Source of the DNA: an uncultured bacterium
GTDB lineage: Bacteria; Patescibacteriota; Saccharimonadia; Saccharimonadales; CAIOMD01
NCBI GenBank assembly: GCA_903880655.1
Contig: CAIRQE010000073.1
Span: 1-11,141, forward strand
Reading direction: 5' to 3'
Length of the DNA: 11,141 nucleotides
A program made the translations under genes and the position numbers. Positions 1 to 7,515 of the stretch are shown one piece after another (the first letter of the stretch is position 1; every line of letters begins with the position of its first letter). The notes under the pieces were generated by a model. It was not told the origin of the DNA. It was given only the letters and a program-made list of their open reading frames with translations, and searched no databases.

Positions 1-1158
1 AAACTTGCCATAGCGCAGGTTTTATCTGAGAAATATAAAGTAGGTTTCCAAAAAGGTAATTACAATACGTTACTCAGTGTGCCCTTCATTTTCTTAGACC
101 AACCACAGCCCAACCCCTTTGATATAAGTAAATGGGTAAAAGCATATTTAAGTGGAAGAAGAATCCTGAAACAGGCAACTTATTACGATGTTGTCGTAGT
201 AGAGCTAGGGGCTGATCGGCCAAGAGACGTAATTGCATTTAATGAATACCTCAATCCTGACGTAAGCGTCGTTACTGCGGTTAGTCCAGAGCATATGGCT
301 CAGTTTCAAACTATCGATGCTGTAGCGGCCGAAGAACTCTCGGTTTCTAAATTCAGTAAAAATATAATATTAAATAGCGATGACATAAGCCCTGAATTTA
401 TCACTAAATACATCGGTGGTACTAAGTATTTAACCTATGGTCTGAAGCCAGATGCTAATTATTCCGGTACGTATAAAATTTCAAACAACGAAATGGAAGT
501 CACTATAAAGAATGCAGGTAATTCTTTTAACGCGCAGACTGCTCTATTCGGAGCACCTTTCGCAAAAGCGATTACTGCTGCAGCTGCAGTAAGCGGTCAA
601 ATGGACTTAAGCAATGACGAGATTAAAGCCGGGATCAAGAAAATTATGCCAAACCCAGGCAGGATGAATATCCTTAAAGGGATTAAAAACTCTATGATTA
701 TTGATGATACGTATAATTCAAGTCCGCTTGCTGTTAAAGCTGCCCTTGAAGTGCTGAATAATTTAAAAGCCCCTCAAAGAATTGTTGTTCTGGGTATGAT
801 GAATGAACTTGGTGAAAGTTCAAAAAAAGAGCATCAAACTATGGGAGAGCTTTGCACGCCAGAATCAATTGACCTTGTCATAACCCTCGGTGAACATGCT
901 AATTTTTATACAGCGCCAGCCGCCGCAGCTAAAGGCTGCAAAGTTATAGAAACATCGACTCCACAAACAGCTGCAAGAGCAGTAAAAGAAAATCTTAAAG
1001 ATAGTGGAATTGTCTTAGTTAAGGGATCCCAGAATGGAGTTTACGCGGAAGAGGTAGTTAAGAAACTTCTCTTGAACAGCGAAGATGCGATAAACTTAGT
1101 AAGGCAGTCAGGCTATTGGATGAAGATAAAGATAAAACAGTTCGGAGACATTTTATGA
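1..1158 (+). CDS. murF: MurF-type UDP-N-acetylmuramoyl-tripeptide--D-alanyl-D-alanine ligase, 5'-truncated by the window edge
   Basis: Mur ligases of this type use ATP to add D-Ala-D-Ala to the UDP-MurNAc tripeptide in the cytoplasm, the last soluble step of peptidoglycan precursor synthesis. The frame is open from base 1, so 385 C-terminal residues are visible and the start and the P-loop (GKT) lie upstream. Visible landmarks by fragment residue: the GNYN-xxx-VPF segment near 20-28, the ELGA motif at 68-71, SPEH near 95-98 (family TNxxxxH), and the C-terminal domain motif DDTYNSSP near 235 followed by VLGMMNELGE, matching the MurF DDxYNANP and VLGDMxELG motifs. An internal GTG at 79 is not the start, because conserved family sequence continues upstream of it. 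The stop overlaps the ddl start as ATGA, so the two are co-translated. Assignment to MurF rather than another Mur ligase rests on the YNSSP and MNELGE motifs and on the adjacent ddl. Confidence 0.88.
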   Translation, partial: KLAIAQVLSEKYKVGFQKGNYNTLLSVPFIFLDQPQPNPFDISKWVKAYLSGRRILKQATYYDVVVVELGADRPRDVIAFNEYLNPDVSVVTAVSPEHMAQFQTIDAVAAEELSVSKFSKNIILNSDDISPEFITKYIGGTKYLTYGLKPDANYSGTYKISNNEMEVTIKNAGNSFNAQTALFGAPFAKAITAAAAVSGQMDLSNDEIKAGIKKIMPNPGRMNILKGIKNSMIIDDTYNSSPLAVKAALEVLNNLKAPQRIVVLGMMNELGESSKKEHQTMGELCTPESIDLVITLGEHANFYTAPAAAAKGCKVIETSTPQTAARAVKENLKDSGIVLVKGSQNGVYAEEVVKKLLLNSEDAINLVRQSGYWMKIKIKQFGDIL

Positions 1159-2051
1159 AAGTATTAGTTATTTTTGGTGGTGATTCAGCGGAACGAGAGA
1201 TATCTTTAAAATCAGGTGCAGCCGTTGGTAAAGCTCTTTTGGGAGCAGGGTATGAAGTAAGTTATTGTGATCCATTGCATGAGAATATCTTGGAACACAT
1301 CAAGGATATTGATGTTGTTTTTCCTATTCTGCATGGCGGGAAAGGTGAGAGCGGTGAGTTGCAGAAAATACTTGAAGAAAATTCAGTCAAATTTGTTGGT
1401 TCTGGTTCTGAGGCTTCGGCAAATTGTTTTGATAAATTACGTACAGCTCAGATAGCTGGCGATATACAATTTCCGAAATCTGAAGTTATATCCAAAGAAA
1501 ATTTTGAAAATTCGGAGTTATTAAAAAATCCTTTTGTTATAAAGCCCAAGGCTGAAGGGTCAAGCGTAGATACTTTTATAGTTCGAGATCCGAGTGATTT
1601 TAAGTATGAAATTCTAGAAACTATTTTTCCCAAGTATAATAATGAGCTTCTCTTGCAAGAACTGATTGAAGGCATTGAGGTAACAGTCCCAATCATTGGT
1701 GAGCAAGCATTCCCTGTTGTAGAAATTATCCCTCCAGAAGGAAAAGAGTTTGATTTCGTAAATAAATATAATGGTCAAACTGCAGAAAACTGCCCACCAA
1801 AATTAGTTAGTGAATCGACACAAAAAAAGGCGCAAGATATCGCCATCAAGCTACATAATCTAATGGGATGCAGAGACATTTCAAGAACCGATTTGATTGT
1901 TGATAAAAACGAAAACCTTGTTTGTCTAGAAATTAATACCTTACCCGGTATGACCGATAACAGCCTAGTACCCTTGTCTGCAAGGCAAGCAGGGCTCTCA
2001 ATGCCTCAACTAGTAGATAAATTGGTAAAGCTTGCCTTAGCAAGAAGCTAA
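1155..2051 (+). CDS. ddl: D-alanine--D-alanine ligase
   Basis: Makes the D-Ala-D-Ala dipeptide that MurF attaches to the peptidoglycan precursor; a cytoplasmic ATP-grasp enzyme. The 298-residue product is a normal length. Seen in order: GGDSAEREISLKSG (8-21; the AERE glutamate binds the first D-Ala), PILHGGKGESGELQ (57-70), ASANCFDK (87-94), the ATP-grasp segment VIKPKAEGSS (128-137), ELIEGIEVTV (169-178), an omega-loop KY pair (204-205) and the metal-binding segment EINTLPGMTDNS (259-270). The KY tyrosine is kept; this points to D-Ala-D-Ala rather than D-Ala-D-Lac product, since the latter enzymes replace it. Usual GEDG reads GESG and GSSVG reads GSSVD, mild deviations. I choose the ATG at 1155, not an in-frame ATG at 1116: the family begins at MKVLVIFGG, a CGGAG box lies at 1142-1146, and the start overlaps the upstream stop as ATGA. 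Confidence 0.95.
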   Translation: MKVLVIFGGDSAEREISLKSGAAVGKALLGAGYEVSYCDPLHENILEHIKDIDVVFPILHGGKGESGELQKILEENSVKFVGSGSEASANCFDKLRTAQIAGDIQFPKSEVISKENFENSELLKNPFVIKPKAEGSSVDTFIVRDPSDFKYEILETIFPKYNNELLLQELIEGIEVTVPIIGEQAFPVVEIIPPEGKEFDFVNKYNGQTAENCPPKLVSESTQKKAQDIAIKLHNLMGCRDISRTDLIVDKNENLVCLEINTLPGMTDNSLVPLSARQAGLSMPQLVDKLVKLALARS

Positions 2052-2073
2052 TCATTTTCAAGGTGTTATAAGG

Positions 2074-2079
2074 TATACT
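2074..2079 (+). promoter_or_regulatory. -10 box TATACT for leuS, implying a leaderless transcript
   Basis: A TATACT hexamer ends 7 bases before the leuS ATG at 2087. Transcription normally begins about 7 bases past a -10 box, which would place the first base at or next to the A of the ATG. No Shine-Dalgarno box separates the two, and no good -35 box is visible. The same hexamer recurs upstream of five other genes in the window. Confidence 0.6.
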
Positions 2080-2086
2080 AATTGTA

Positions 2087-4534
2087 ATGAAACGCTACGA
2101 TCCAAGAGCTATTGAAAAAAAATGGCAAAAAGAATGGTCTGATTCAAAAATCTATGAAGCCATAGATAATGACGATAAGCCAAAGTATTACGCTCTATCC
2201 TTTTTCCCATATCCTAGTGGTATCGGGTTACACATAGGTCATACTCGGAATTTTACAATTACGGATGTAGTCGCAAGATATAAGAGAATGCAAGGACATA
2301 ACGTACTACAGCCGATGGGATGGGATAGTTTTGGTCTACCTGGCGAGAACTATGCAATTAAAACAGGGATCTCTCCGCAAATCACCACTAAACAAAATAC
2401 AGATAACTTTAGAGAACAATGTAAGAAACTGGGACTTTCAATAGATTGGAGTCGTGAATTTGGTTCTACCGATTCAGAATACTATAAATGGACGCAGTGG
2501 TTTTTCTTATTACTCTTAGAACGTGGTCTCGCCTATCAACAGGAAAGTCCTCAATGGTGGTGTGATGTTTGTAAAACGGTGCTCGCAAACGAACAGGTAG
2601 TAAACGGCTGTTGCTGGCGACATGAAGATACCCCAGTGAGCAAAAAAGTGTTGAAACAATGGTTCTTTAAGATTACCGATTACGCTGATGAACTAGTTGC
2701 AGGACTCGTTGATCTTGATTGGCCTGAAGGCATTAAGTTGATGCAGAGAAACTGGATCGGTAAAAGCAAAGGCGCCAAAATATCTTTTGCTGTTGCCGAA
2801 AAAGATAAGACTATTGAAGTTTTCACTACTCGACCCGATACTCTTTTTGGAGCAACCTATATGGTGCTTGCGCCCACGCATCCATTAGTAGCTGAGATTA
2901 CTTCTGACGAGCAGAAAAAGACGGTTGAAAAATATGTTGAAAAAGCAGCTCGAAAAAATGAAATTGAACTACAAGAAGAGGCTGCTAAAAAGAAGACTGG
3001 TGTTTTCACAGGAGCCTATGCACTTAATCCAGTAAACGATGAACGAATTCCGATTTGGATAGCTGACTATGTACTTATGGGCTATGGAACGGGCGCTATA
3101 ATGGCTGTACCGGCTCACGATGAAAGAGACTTTGAATTTGCAAACCAATTCTCGATTCCAATAATTGAAGTTGTTTCTTCGAGTGCTGTCCATCATGGTG
3201 GATGTTATAGCGGCGAAGGCATAATGATTAACTCTGGAAAATATGATGGACTTCCAAGTGCTGAAGCAAGAGAACAGATCGTAGCTGATTTAGTTAAGAA
3301 GAAGATCGGTGAAGAACAAGTAAATTACAAATTAAGAGACTGGCTCATTAGTCGGCAAAGATACTGGGGCGCGCCGATACCGATCATACATTGCCCTAAA
3401 GATGGTGCGGTGGCTGTGCCTAAGAAAGATCTACCGCTTGAATTGCCTCTAATGGATGATTTTCAGCCGAGCGGAGATGGGCAATCTCCGCTTGCTCGAG
3501 CTAAAGATTGGGTAGAAACTAAATGTCCAACTTGTGGCGGCCCAGCGCGCCGAGAAACAGATACCATGGATGGCTTTGCTTGCAGTAGTTGGTATTTTTT
3601 AAGATTCGCAGATCCTCGAAATACTGATGCTCCTTTTTCAAAAGAAAAAGCAGCCTATTGGCTGCCCGTTGATCTTTACGTTGGTGGCGCAGAACATGCA
3701 GTAATGCATCTTTTGTATGCTCGCATGTGGACGAAAGTCATGTATGACGCTGGACTTATCAATTTTGATGAACCTTTTAAAGCTTTGAGAAATCAAGGAA
3801 TGCTACTTGCTGCTGACGGACAAAAGATTAGTAAGAGCAAAGGCAACGATATTAAGCCAGAAGAAATAATTGAACAAGGGTATGGAGCAGACGCACTTCG
3901 TTTGATCGTACTCTTCCTAGCCCCATTCGATATGTCGACACCTTGGAGTAATGAAGGGTTGGCTGGTGTATTTCGTTTTCTGCAGCGGGTATGGACATTA
4001 ACCCAAAGATATGTTGAATCAGAAGATAACGAAACAAATTCTGAAACCGAGGGGAAGCTTATGAGTGCAACCCACGGCGCTATAAAGAAAGTTAGCAGAG
4101 ATCTTGAAGTTATGTCATTTAATACTGCGATTGCTGCTTTGATGCAATTTTGCAATGAATTATATGTCGTCGAAAAAGAACAAGGTTTTAAAGATAAAAA
4201 ATCTTGGAGTTTTGCGCTCAAATCGATGGCGCAGTTACTTGCTCCTTTTGCACCACACATCGCTGAAGAGCTTTGGGCTGAACTTGGAGAAAAAGGTTCA
4301 ATTCACGTTGCACCGTGGCCAATGCATGACGAGGCGTATCTCGTTAAGCATACGATAAAGATTGCAGTACAAGTGAACGGTAAGCTAAGAGGTGAAATTG
4401 AAGTTCCGGCTGATTCTGAGCAATATACTATAGAAGCAGAAGCCAAATTAAATAAAAATGTGGCTGATTATGTAAAAAAAGATATACGTAAAGTTATCTA
4501 CGTCAAAGATAAATTACTTAATTTTGTAGTCTAG
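2087..4534 (+). CDS. leuS: Leucyl-tRNA synthetase (bacterial type)
   Basis: Class I aminoacyl-tRNA synthetase that charges tRNA-Leu and hydrolyses mischarged products. At 815 residues it is somewhat shorter than the E. coli enzyme (860) but complete. The HIGH signature reads HIGHTRN from residue 49, and the KMSKS loop reads KISKS at 580-584, followed by GN. The CP1 editing domain is intact: TTRPDTLFG from 247 and GAIMAVPAHDERDFEFA near 335-351, whose aspartate is the family editing residue. A Cys pair in CDVC near 160 and another in CPTCGG near 480 look like zinc knuckles. The segment DTMDGFACSSWYFLRF and the C-terminal VNGKLRGEIEVP are typical of LeuRS. Its -10 box lies just upstream and there is no obvious ribosome-binding site, so initiation is probably leaderless. 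It ends 2 bases from a convergent gene. Confidence 0.97.
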   Translation: MKRYDPRAIEKKWQKEWSDSKIYEAIDNDDKPKYYALSFFPYPSGIGLHIGHTRNFTITDVVARYKRMQGHNVLQPMGWDSFGLPGENYAIKTGISPQITTKQNTDNFREQCKKLGLSIDWSREFGSTDSEYYKWTQWFFLLLLERGLAYQQESPQWWCDVCKTVLANEQVVNGCCWRHEDTPVSKKVLKQWFFKITDYADELVAGLVDLDWPEGIKLMQRNWIGKSKGAKISFAVAEKDKTIEVFTTRPDTLFGATYMVLAPTHPLVAEITSDEQKKTVEKYVEKAARKNEIELQEEAAKKKTGVFTGAYALNPVNDERIPIWIADYVLMGYGTGAIMAVPAHDERDFEFANQFSIPIIEVVSSSAVHHGGCYSGEGIMINSGKYDGLPSAEAREQIVADLVKKKIGEEQVNYKLRDWLISRQRYWGAPIPIIHCPKDGAVAVPKKDLPLELPLMDDFQPSGDGQSPLARAKDWVETKCPTCGGPARRETDTMDGFACSSWYFLRFADPRNTDAPFSKEKAAYWLPVDLYVGGAEHAVMHLLYARMWTKVMYDAGLINFDEPFKALRNQGMLLAADGQKISKSKGNDIKPEEIIEQGYGADALRLIVLFLAPFDMSTPWSNEGLAGVFRFLQRVWTLTQRYVESEDNETNSETEGKLMSATHGAIKKVSRDLEVMSFNTAIAALMQFCNELYVVEKEQGFKDKKSWSFALKSMAQLLAPFAPHIAEELWAELGEKGSIHVAPWPMHDEAYLVKHTIKIAVQVNGKLRGEIEVPADSEQYTIEAEAKLNKNVADYVKKDIRKVIYVKDKLLNFVV

Positions 4535-4536
4535 AT

Positions 4537-4902
4537 TTATTTATTACAACTAGTTGGACTTTGGTAGGTTGAGCTACTTGCACTAAATGTGAGCCCTAGT
4601 GGCCCATAAAATACATTATTATCGTTTTCTGAGATAAGGATTGGCTGAAGATCAGCTGGAGAAGTATGAAGACGATTCGCTGAATCTGATAATGCCTGAG
4701 TAAATGATGCATTTGCCGGTATAGCGATTTCTGTTGACCCAAAACAATTAAGGGAATCGGTGCCAACATAGTTATTTGCAAAACCTTCAAGCATGCCTGC
4801 TCCACATAAAACTATGGCAACAGCGCCAACACGGGCAATAATTTTTTCACGATGATTAAAAGAATTATAAGTATCGAGTGTTCTTGAAATAAAGTTTGCC
4901 AT
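4537..4902 (-). CDS. Small membrane-anchored protein of unknown function
   Basis: I do not recognise this 121-residue protein. It has a short charged N-terminus containing NHREK, one hydrophobic span at about residues 21-42 (IIARVGAVAIVLCGAG) and an outer segment of about 80 residues. Two cysteines in that segment (about 53 and 119) could form a disulfide. The stretch EIAIPANASFTQALSD, then a short helix ending in SPADL, faintly resembles a LysM repeat; I do not consider this established. It follows the SH3b-like gene by 8 bases. An AGGA box (4909-4912) overlaps that gene's stop codon, so the two are translationally coupled and probably work together. It converges on leuS with a 2-base gap. 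Confidence 0.7.
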   Translation of the reverse strand: MANFISRTLDTYNSFNHREKIIARVGAVAIVLCGAGMLEGFANNYVGTDSLNCFGSTEIAIPANASFTQALSDSANRLHTSPADLQPILISENDNNVFYGPLGLTFSASSSTYQSPTSCNK

Positions 4903-4910
4903 AAAAAGTC

Positions 4911-5492
4911 CTAGGGGTTGGAAGAAATAATTTCTGAAGTTCCGGCCGTATGCTCTGATCCATCGGGTGTTTTGAACGTGTAATTTCCATTGCCGTCACC
5001 AGTAACATTAATTGAATCATCGGGGTTACTACTGTACTTGACGTCTATAGCTCCCTGATTTGCCTGATTCATTAGCTGAGACTCGTTAATCCATTGAATG
5101 CCATTCATTCCAGGCACATGAAAACCTTCCCACTGCTCATCACCTGTGCTGCCCATGGTTGTAGTACTTAACGGGTTGTGGACAACAATTTTTTCTCCTT
5201 CGGGTACCGTGTAGTCTATGTTAGTGCTGCCATCTGCGCTATCGCTAATCATGTGAGGAGATGTGTGAAGGTTGACCCCAGAATTTACAGTGATAGTCAT
5301 AGGATCTGCTGATGTGATCGGGGCCTCATTTGATCCAGAAAGTTCTTTTGCACCGAGCACACCTATTACAAGTGCTGCCACAGTAAGTGCTATCTTACCC
5401 CTGATAGTAAGTCGAAAAAGACCTTCGTTTTCGGTTCTCAAAAAATCTTGCTTTTCAGCTGTCGGATTTGCTCGGGTATATCGTTCATTCAT
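4911..5492 (-). CDS. Membrane-anchored protein with an SH3b-like outer domain
   Basis: A 193-residue protein with a cytoplasmic N-terminus of about 30 charged residues, one membrane span at about 32-49 (GKIALTVAALVIGVLG) and an outer region. Residues 66-141 match the bacterial SH3 (SH3b) pattern: VNSGVNLHTSP, a PEGEKIVV turn, WEGFHVPG, then GIQWINESQL. In other proteins such domains bind peptidoglycan or peptides, so a cell-envelope role is plausible but inferred. The tail (150-193) is Gly/Asn/Asp-rich. I place the start at the ATG whose first base is 5492: a longer reading starting at 5528 would lie inside the promoter (-35 at 5523-5528, -10 at 5500-5505), and the chosen ATG is 7 bases past the -10 box. 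The gene is first in a two-gene operon and divergent from rpmF. Confidence 0.75.
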   Translation of the reverse strand: MNERYTRANPTAEKQDFLRTENEGLFRLTIRGKIALTVAALVIGVLGAKELSGSNEAPITSADPMTITVNSGVNLHTSPHMISDSADGSTNIDYTVPEGEKIVVHNPLSTTTMGSTGDEQWEGFHVPGMNGIQWINESQLMNQANQGAIDVKYSSNPDDSINVTGDGNGNYTFKTPDGSEHTAGTSEIISSNP

Positions 5493-5499
5493 AATATAT

Positions 5500-5528
5500 A
5501 TTGTATAATATTGATTACGTTTAGTCAA
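5500..5528 (-). promoter_or_regulatory. Promoter of the minus-strand membrane-protein pair; leaderless
   Basis: Read on the minus strand, TTGACT (5523-5528) and TACAAT (5500-5505) are separated by exactly 17 bases, close to the sigma-70 type consensus. The ATG begins 7 bases after the -10 box, so the transcript should start at or next to the start codon. Its -35 box lies 24 bases from the -35 box of the divergent rpmF promoter. Confidence 0.7.
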
Positions 5529-5552
5529 AATTTGTACATAATAACTTTTCTA

Positions 5553-5582
5553 TTGAGTTTTTATGTATCAAACTGCTATAAT
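5553..5582 (+). promoter_or_regulatory. Promoter of rpmF
   Basis: TTGAGT (5553-5558), an 18-base spacer and a perfect TATAAT (5577-5582) preceded by TGC, an extended -10. Transcription should begin near 5589, leaving a leader of about 43 bases before the TTG start of rpmF. This excludes an in-frame ATG at 5563 as the start, because it would not be transcribed. Confidence 0.75.
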
Positions 5583-5631
5583 AATATCATTATTTAGTAA
5601 ATGTTATATAAAACTTATAGGAGTTTGTACC

Positions 5632-5793
5632 TTGGGTAAACCGAAGAAAAGAACAACACCTCGCCGCACCGGTACTCGTCGGAGTCATTTGGTAGTTAAA
5701 TTGGCGAGATCAGTAAACGCTAAATCTCCAGTTCATGCTTATACTACACGGCGCGAAAGTGGTAAGATTAAAACTGAAGCTGCTAGTAAATAG
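5632..5793 (+). CDS. rpmF: 50S ribosomal protein L32
   Basis: Large-subunit ribosomal protein, 53 residues, very basic. The N-terminal GKPKKRTTPRRTGTRRSH is the L32 signature (family form: VPKxKxSxxRRxxRRSH), and the gene sits in a housekeeping context. The start is a TTG at 5632: the family aligns from here, an AGGAG box lies at 5619-5623 with an 8-base spacer, and the extra residues of the upstream in-frame ATG (5563) match nothing in L32 and would fall within the promoter. There are no CxxC pairs, so this is a zinc-free L32. A perfect 14-base palindrome (5788-5801) spans the stop codon, but perfect palindromes of this kind are not rare in AT-rich DNA. Confidence 0.93.
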   Translation: MGKPKKRTTPRRTGTRRSHLVVKLARSVNAKSPVHAYTTRRESGKIKTEAASK

Positions 5794-5811
5794 CGCTATT
5801 TTACAAAGTAA

Positions 5812-5827
5812 CTCTTATTGCTAAGAG
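5812..5827 (+). other. Short hairpin between rpmF and nusB
   Basis: CTCTTA (5812-5817) and TAAGAG (5822-5827) are perfect inverted arms around the 4-base loop TTGC. No T-run follows, so it is not a standard intrinsic terminator. It lies 21 bases upstream of the nusB start and could affect RNA stability or processing; six base pairs can also arise by chance. Confidence 0.35.
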
Positions 5828-5848
5828 ATTAAGGTACGAGACAAGATT

Positions 5849-6319
5849 ATGGCATCAAATCGGCATCTTGGCAGAATTGTAGCTCTACAGACATTGTATG
5901 AGCAGGATTTTCGCGCTGATTGTGGGGATACCAGTTTTAATCTTAACGAAGTACTTGAAAGAAATATAGATCGCTACAGTGAGACTATCGAAGACAAGGA
6001 ATTTATAGTTTCATTAGTCCACGGAGTGTCTATTAAAAACCAAGAACTGCTGGACACCTTGCAGCCAATCGCTCCTGAATGGCCATTAGCGCAAATTGCT
6101 CGTATAGATCGAATTGTTTTACAAATTGGCCTGTATGAGCTGAGTTTTGCCGCGGATGTCCCCCATAAAGTAGTGATTAACGAGGCGGTTGAACTTGCTA
6201 AAGCATTTGGCAGCGAAAACTCCTCAAAATTTATTAATGGAGTGCTCGGAACCGCTTTGAGAAATCTTGAAGCCTCTAAAGCTGAGCAGACTCCAGAGAA
6301 AAAGAAAGAAAAGAAATGA
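5849..6319 (+). CDS. nusB: Transcription antitermination factor NusB
   Basis: NusB binds boxA RNA together with S10 (NusE) and supports antitermination on rRNA operons. The 156-residue product is a usual length. It opens with SNRHLGRIVALQTLYEQDF, matching the family RxxAxxxLYQxD helix. Further on are IARIDRIVLQIGLYEL and VVINEAVELAKAFGSENSSKFINGVLG, the latter being the most characteristic NusB segment. The last 20 residues are lysine- and glutamate-rich. The ribosome-binding site is weak (AAGG at 5831-5834, 14 bases before the ATG). The TGA stop overlaps the next start in an ATGATG context, so NusB, the Nudix hydrolase and RNase III form one coupled unit. Confidence 0.95.
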   Translation: MASNRHLGRIVALQTLYEQDFRADCGDTSFNLNEVLERNIDRYSETIEDKEFIVSLVHGVSIKNQELLDTLQPIAPEWPLAQIARIDRIVLQIGLYELSFAADVPHKVVINEAVELAKAFGSENSSKFINGVLGTALRNLEASKAEQTPEKKKEKK

Positions 6320-6819
6320 TGAAAAGACCAGCCCCTTTGAAGGGATTCAAAAATTATTTAAATAAGCGAAAACCAGCAATAACGGAAGTAGTGCGCGAGC
6401 CAACTGCCGGGGGTGTTGTAGTTCGACGTGATGAAAAGACAAAAGAGATTGAAATTCTCTTAATTCAAGATGCAAAAGATAGATGGACGATACCCAAGGG
6501 GCATATCGAACCAGGCGAAGGTCCAAGAGATACTGCTGAACGTGAAATCCGCGAGGAAACAGGACTTCAACAGATGAAAGTGCTTTCATGGCTTGGAAAA
6601 ATTAATTTCCGTTACCGACGCCAAAATAGCCTTATTCTGATGAGTACGCAAATCTATCTTGTTGTAGCACAAGGGGATTCAAACGATCTTAAAAAAGAAG
6701 ACTGGATGAATGGCATTGACTGGTTCCCGGCTAAAGAAGCGCTTGAAAAAATAGAATATGAAGACATAGGTAAAATTATTCTCTTAGGGCTTAAGAAAGT
6801 TAGAGATGCAGGAATTTAG
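6316..6819 (+). CDS. Nudix hydrolase, Ap4A / MutT-like group
   Basis: Nudix enzymes cleave nucleoside diphosphates linked to another group. The 23-residue Nudix box at about 62-84 is perfect: G62, E68, the REIREE segment with both metal-binding glutamates, then GL. The flanks AGGVVVRR and RWTIPKGHIEPGE resemble diadenosine polyphosphate hydrolases and related small Nudix proteins; the exact substrate cannot be read from the sequence. A basic N-terminus of about 25 residues precedes the fold. The start is ambiguous between ATG 6316 and ATG 6319; 6316 gives a 4-base overlap with nusB. The 3' end overlaps rnc by 14 bases. Co-expression with NusB and RNase III suggests, without proving, a link to RNA metabolism or nucleotide clean-up. 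Confidence 0.92.
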   Translation: MMKRPAPLKGFKNYLNKRKPAITEVVREPTAGGVVVRRDEKTKEIEILLIQDAKDRWTIPKGHIEPGEGPRDTAEREIREETGLQQMKVLSWLGKINFRYRRQNSLILMSTQIYLVVAQGDSNDLKKEDWMNGIDWFPAKEALEKIEYEDIGKIILLGLKKVRDAGI

Positions 6820-7510
6820 TATTTATCAAGATTTAGCGGTTGAAAAATTAGGTGGTAAATTTAATAATCCTGAGCTACTTGTAACGGCCTTAACGCACCG
6901 TTCCTATCTTAACGAGCACAAAAAATCTGTTAAAGAACATAACGAGCGACTTGAATTCCTCGGTGACGCTGTTTTAGAGCTTGTTGTAACGGAATTCTTG
7001 TATAAAACCTACTCAGAGCCGGAAGGTATCTTAACGAACTGGAGAAGTGCTCTTGTGCGGACTGAGAGTATTAGCGCTGCCAGCGAACGGCTAGGGTTTA
7101 ATGAATATCTACGACTTTCTAGGGGTGAAAAAAGAGGCAGTGAACGAGCGCGTCAACAAATTTTAGCTAATTGTTTTGAGGCTATTATCGGTGCAATCTA
7201 TCTTGATCAAGGATACGATGCCGCCGCTGTCTTTATTACGAAGAACATTCTCTCTACCCTTGAGGGTATTTTAGAAACTGGCTCGTGGATGGACGGAAAA
7301 TCAAGGCTCCAAGAAATTGCACAAAGTGTCGATGGCGCAACCCCCCATTACAAGGTTATATCTGAAGAAGGCCCTGATCACGATAAAATTTTTACCATTG
7401 TAGTCATGGTTAATAATGTTGCAAAAGGACAGGGCACTGGCCCCAGTAAGCAGATAGCGCAGCAACGTGCTGCAGAAGCCGCATTGACGACTTATGAGCC
7501 TAAGGGGTAA
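6806..7510 (+). CDS. rnc: Ribonuclease III
   Basis: Double-strand-specific endoribonuclease that matures rRNA precursors and processes mRNAs. The 234 residues hold an N-terminal nuclease domain and a C-terminal double-strand RNA-binding domain (about 163-231: DGKSRLQEIAQ to SKQIAQQRAAEAAL). The signature ERLEFLGDAVLEL at 47-59 provides the glutamate and aspartate equivalent to E. coli E41 and D45. In the second metal-binding segment, ANCFEAIIGAIYLD (121-134), E125 corresponds to E117, but the residue aligned with D114 is asparagine (N122). The other ligands are intact and I expect activity. The ATG at 6806 lies inside the 3' end of the Nudix gene, with no clear ribosome-binding site, so translation is probably coupled. 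There is no strong terminator after the stop codon. Confidence 0.95.
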   Translation: MQEFSIYQDLAVEKLGGKFNNPELLVTALTHRSYLNEHKKSVKEHNERLEFLGDAVLELVVTEFLYKTYSEPEGILTNWRSALVRTESISAASERLGFNEYLRLSRGEKRGSERARQQILANCFEAIIGAIYLDQGYDAAAVFITKNILSTLEGILETGSWMDGKSRLQEIAQSVDGATPHYKVISEEGPDHDKIFTIVVMVNNVAKGQGTGPSKQIAQQRAAEAALTTYEPKG

Positions 7511-7515
7511 AAGGT

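Noticed and set aside
79..81. GTG as the start of the first gene
   Set aside because: The frame is open back to base 1 and encodes conserved Mur ligase sequence upstream of it (the GNYN segment), so the gene is cut by the window edge.
3793..4260. 155-residue open frame on the minus strand inside leuS
   Set aside because: It lies wholly opposite conserved LeuRS coding sequence, has no promoter or ribosome-binding site, and its product has no recognisable domain.
4520..4560. Possible bidirectional terminator between leuS and the convergent minus-strand gene
   Set aside because: Only a 5-base TTGTA/TACAA repeat with a large loop is present, too weak to call.
5788..5801. Palindrome AAATAGCGCTATTT across the rpmF stop codon, and GTAAAGCTTTAC (8001-8012) across the rpsP stop codon
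   Set aside because: It is tempting to see a shared stop-codon element in two ribosomal protein genes, but perfect 12-14 base palindromes are expected a few times by chance in AT-rich DNA of this length, and neither forms a good looped hairpin.
6347..6589. 80-residue minus-strand open frame within the Nudix gene
   Set aside because: It is a shadow of the conserved Nudix box region with no start signals.
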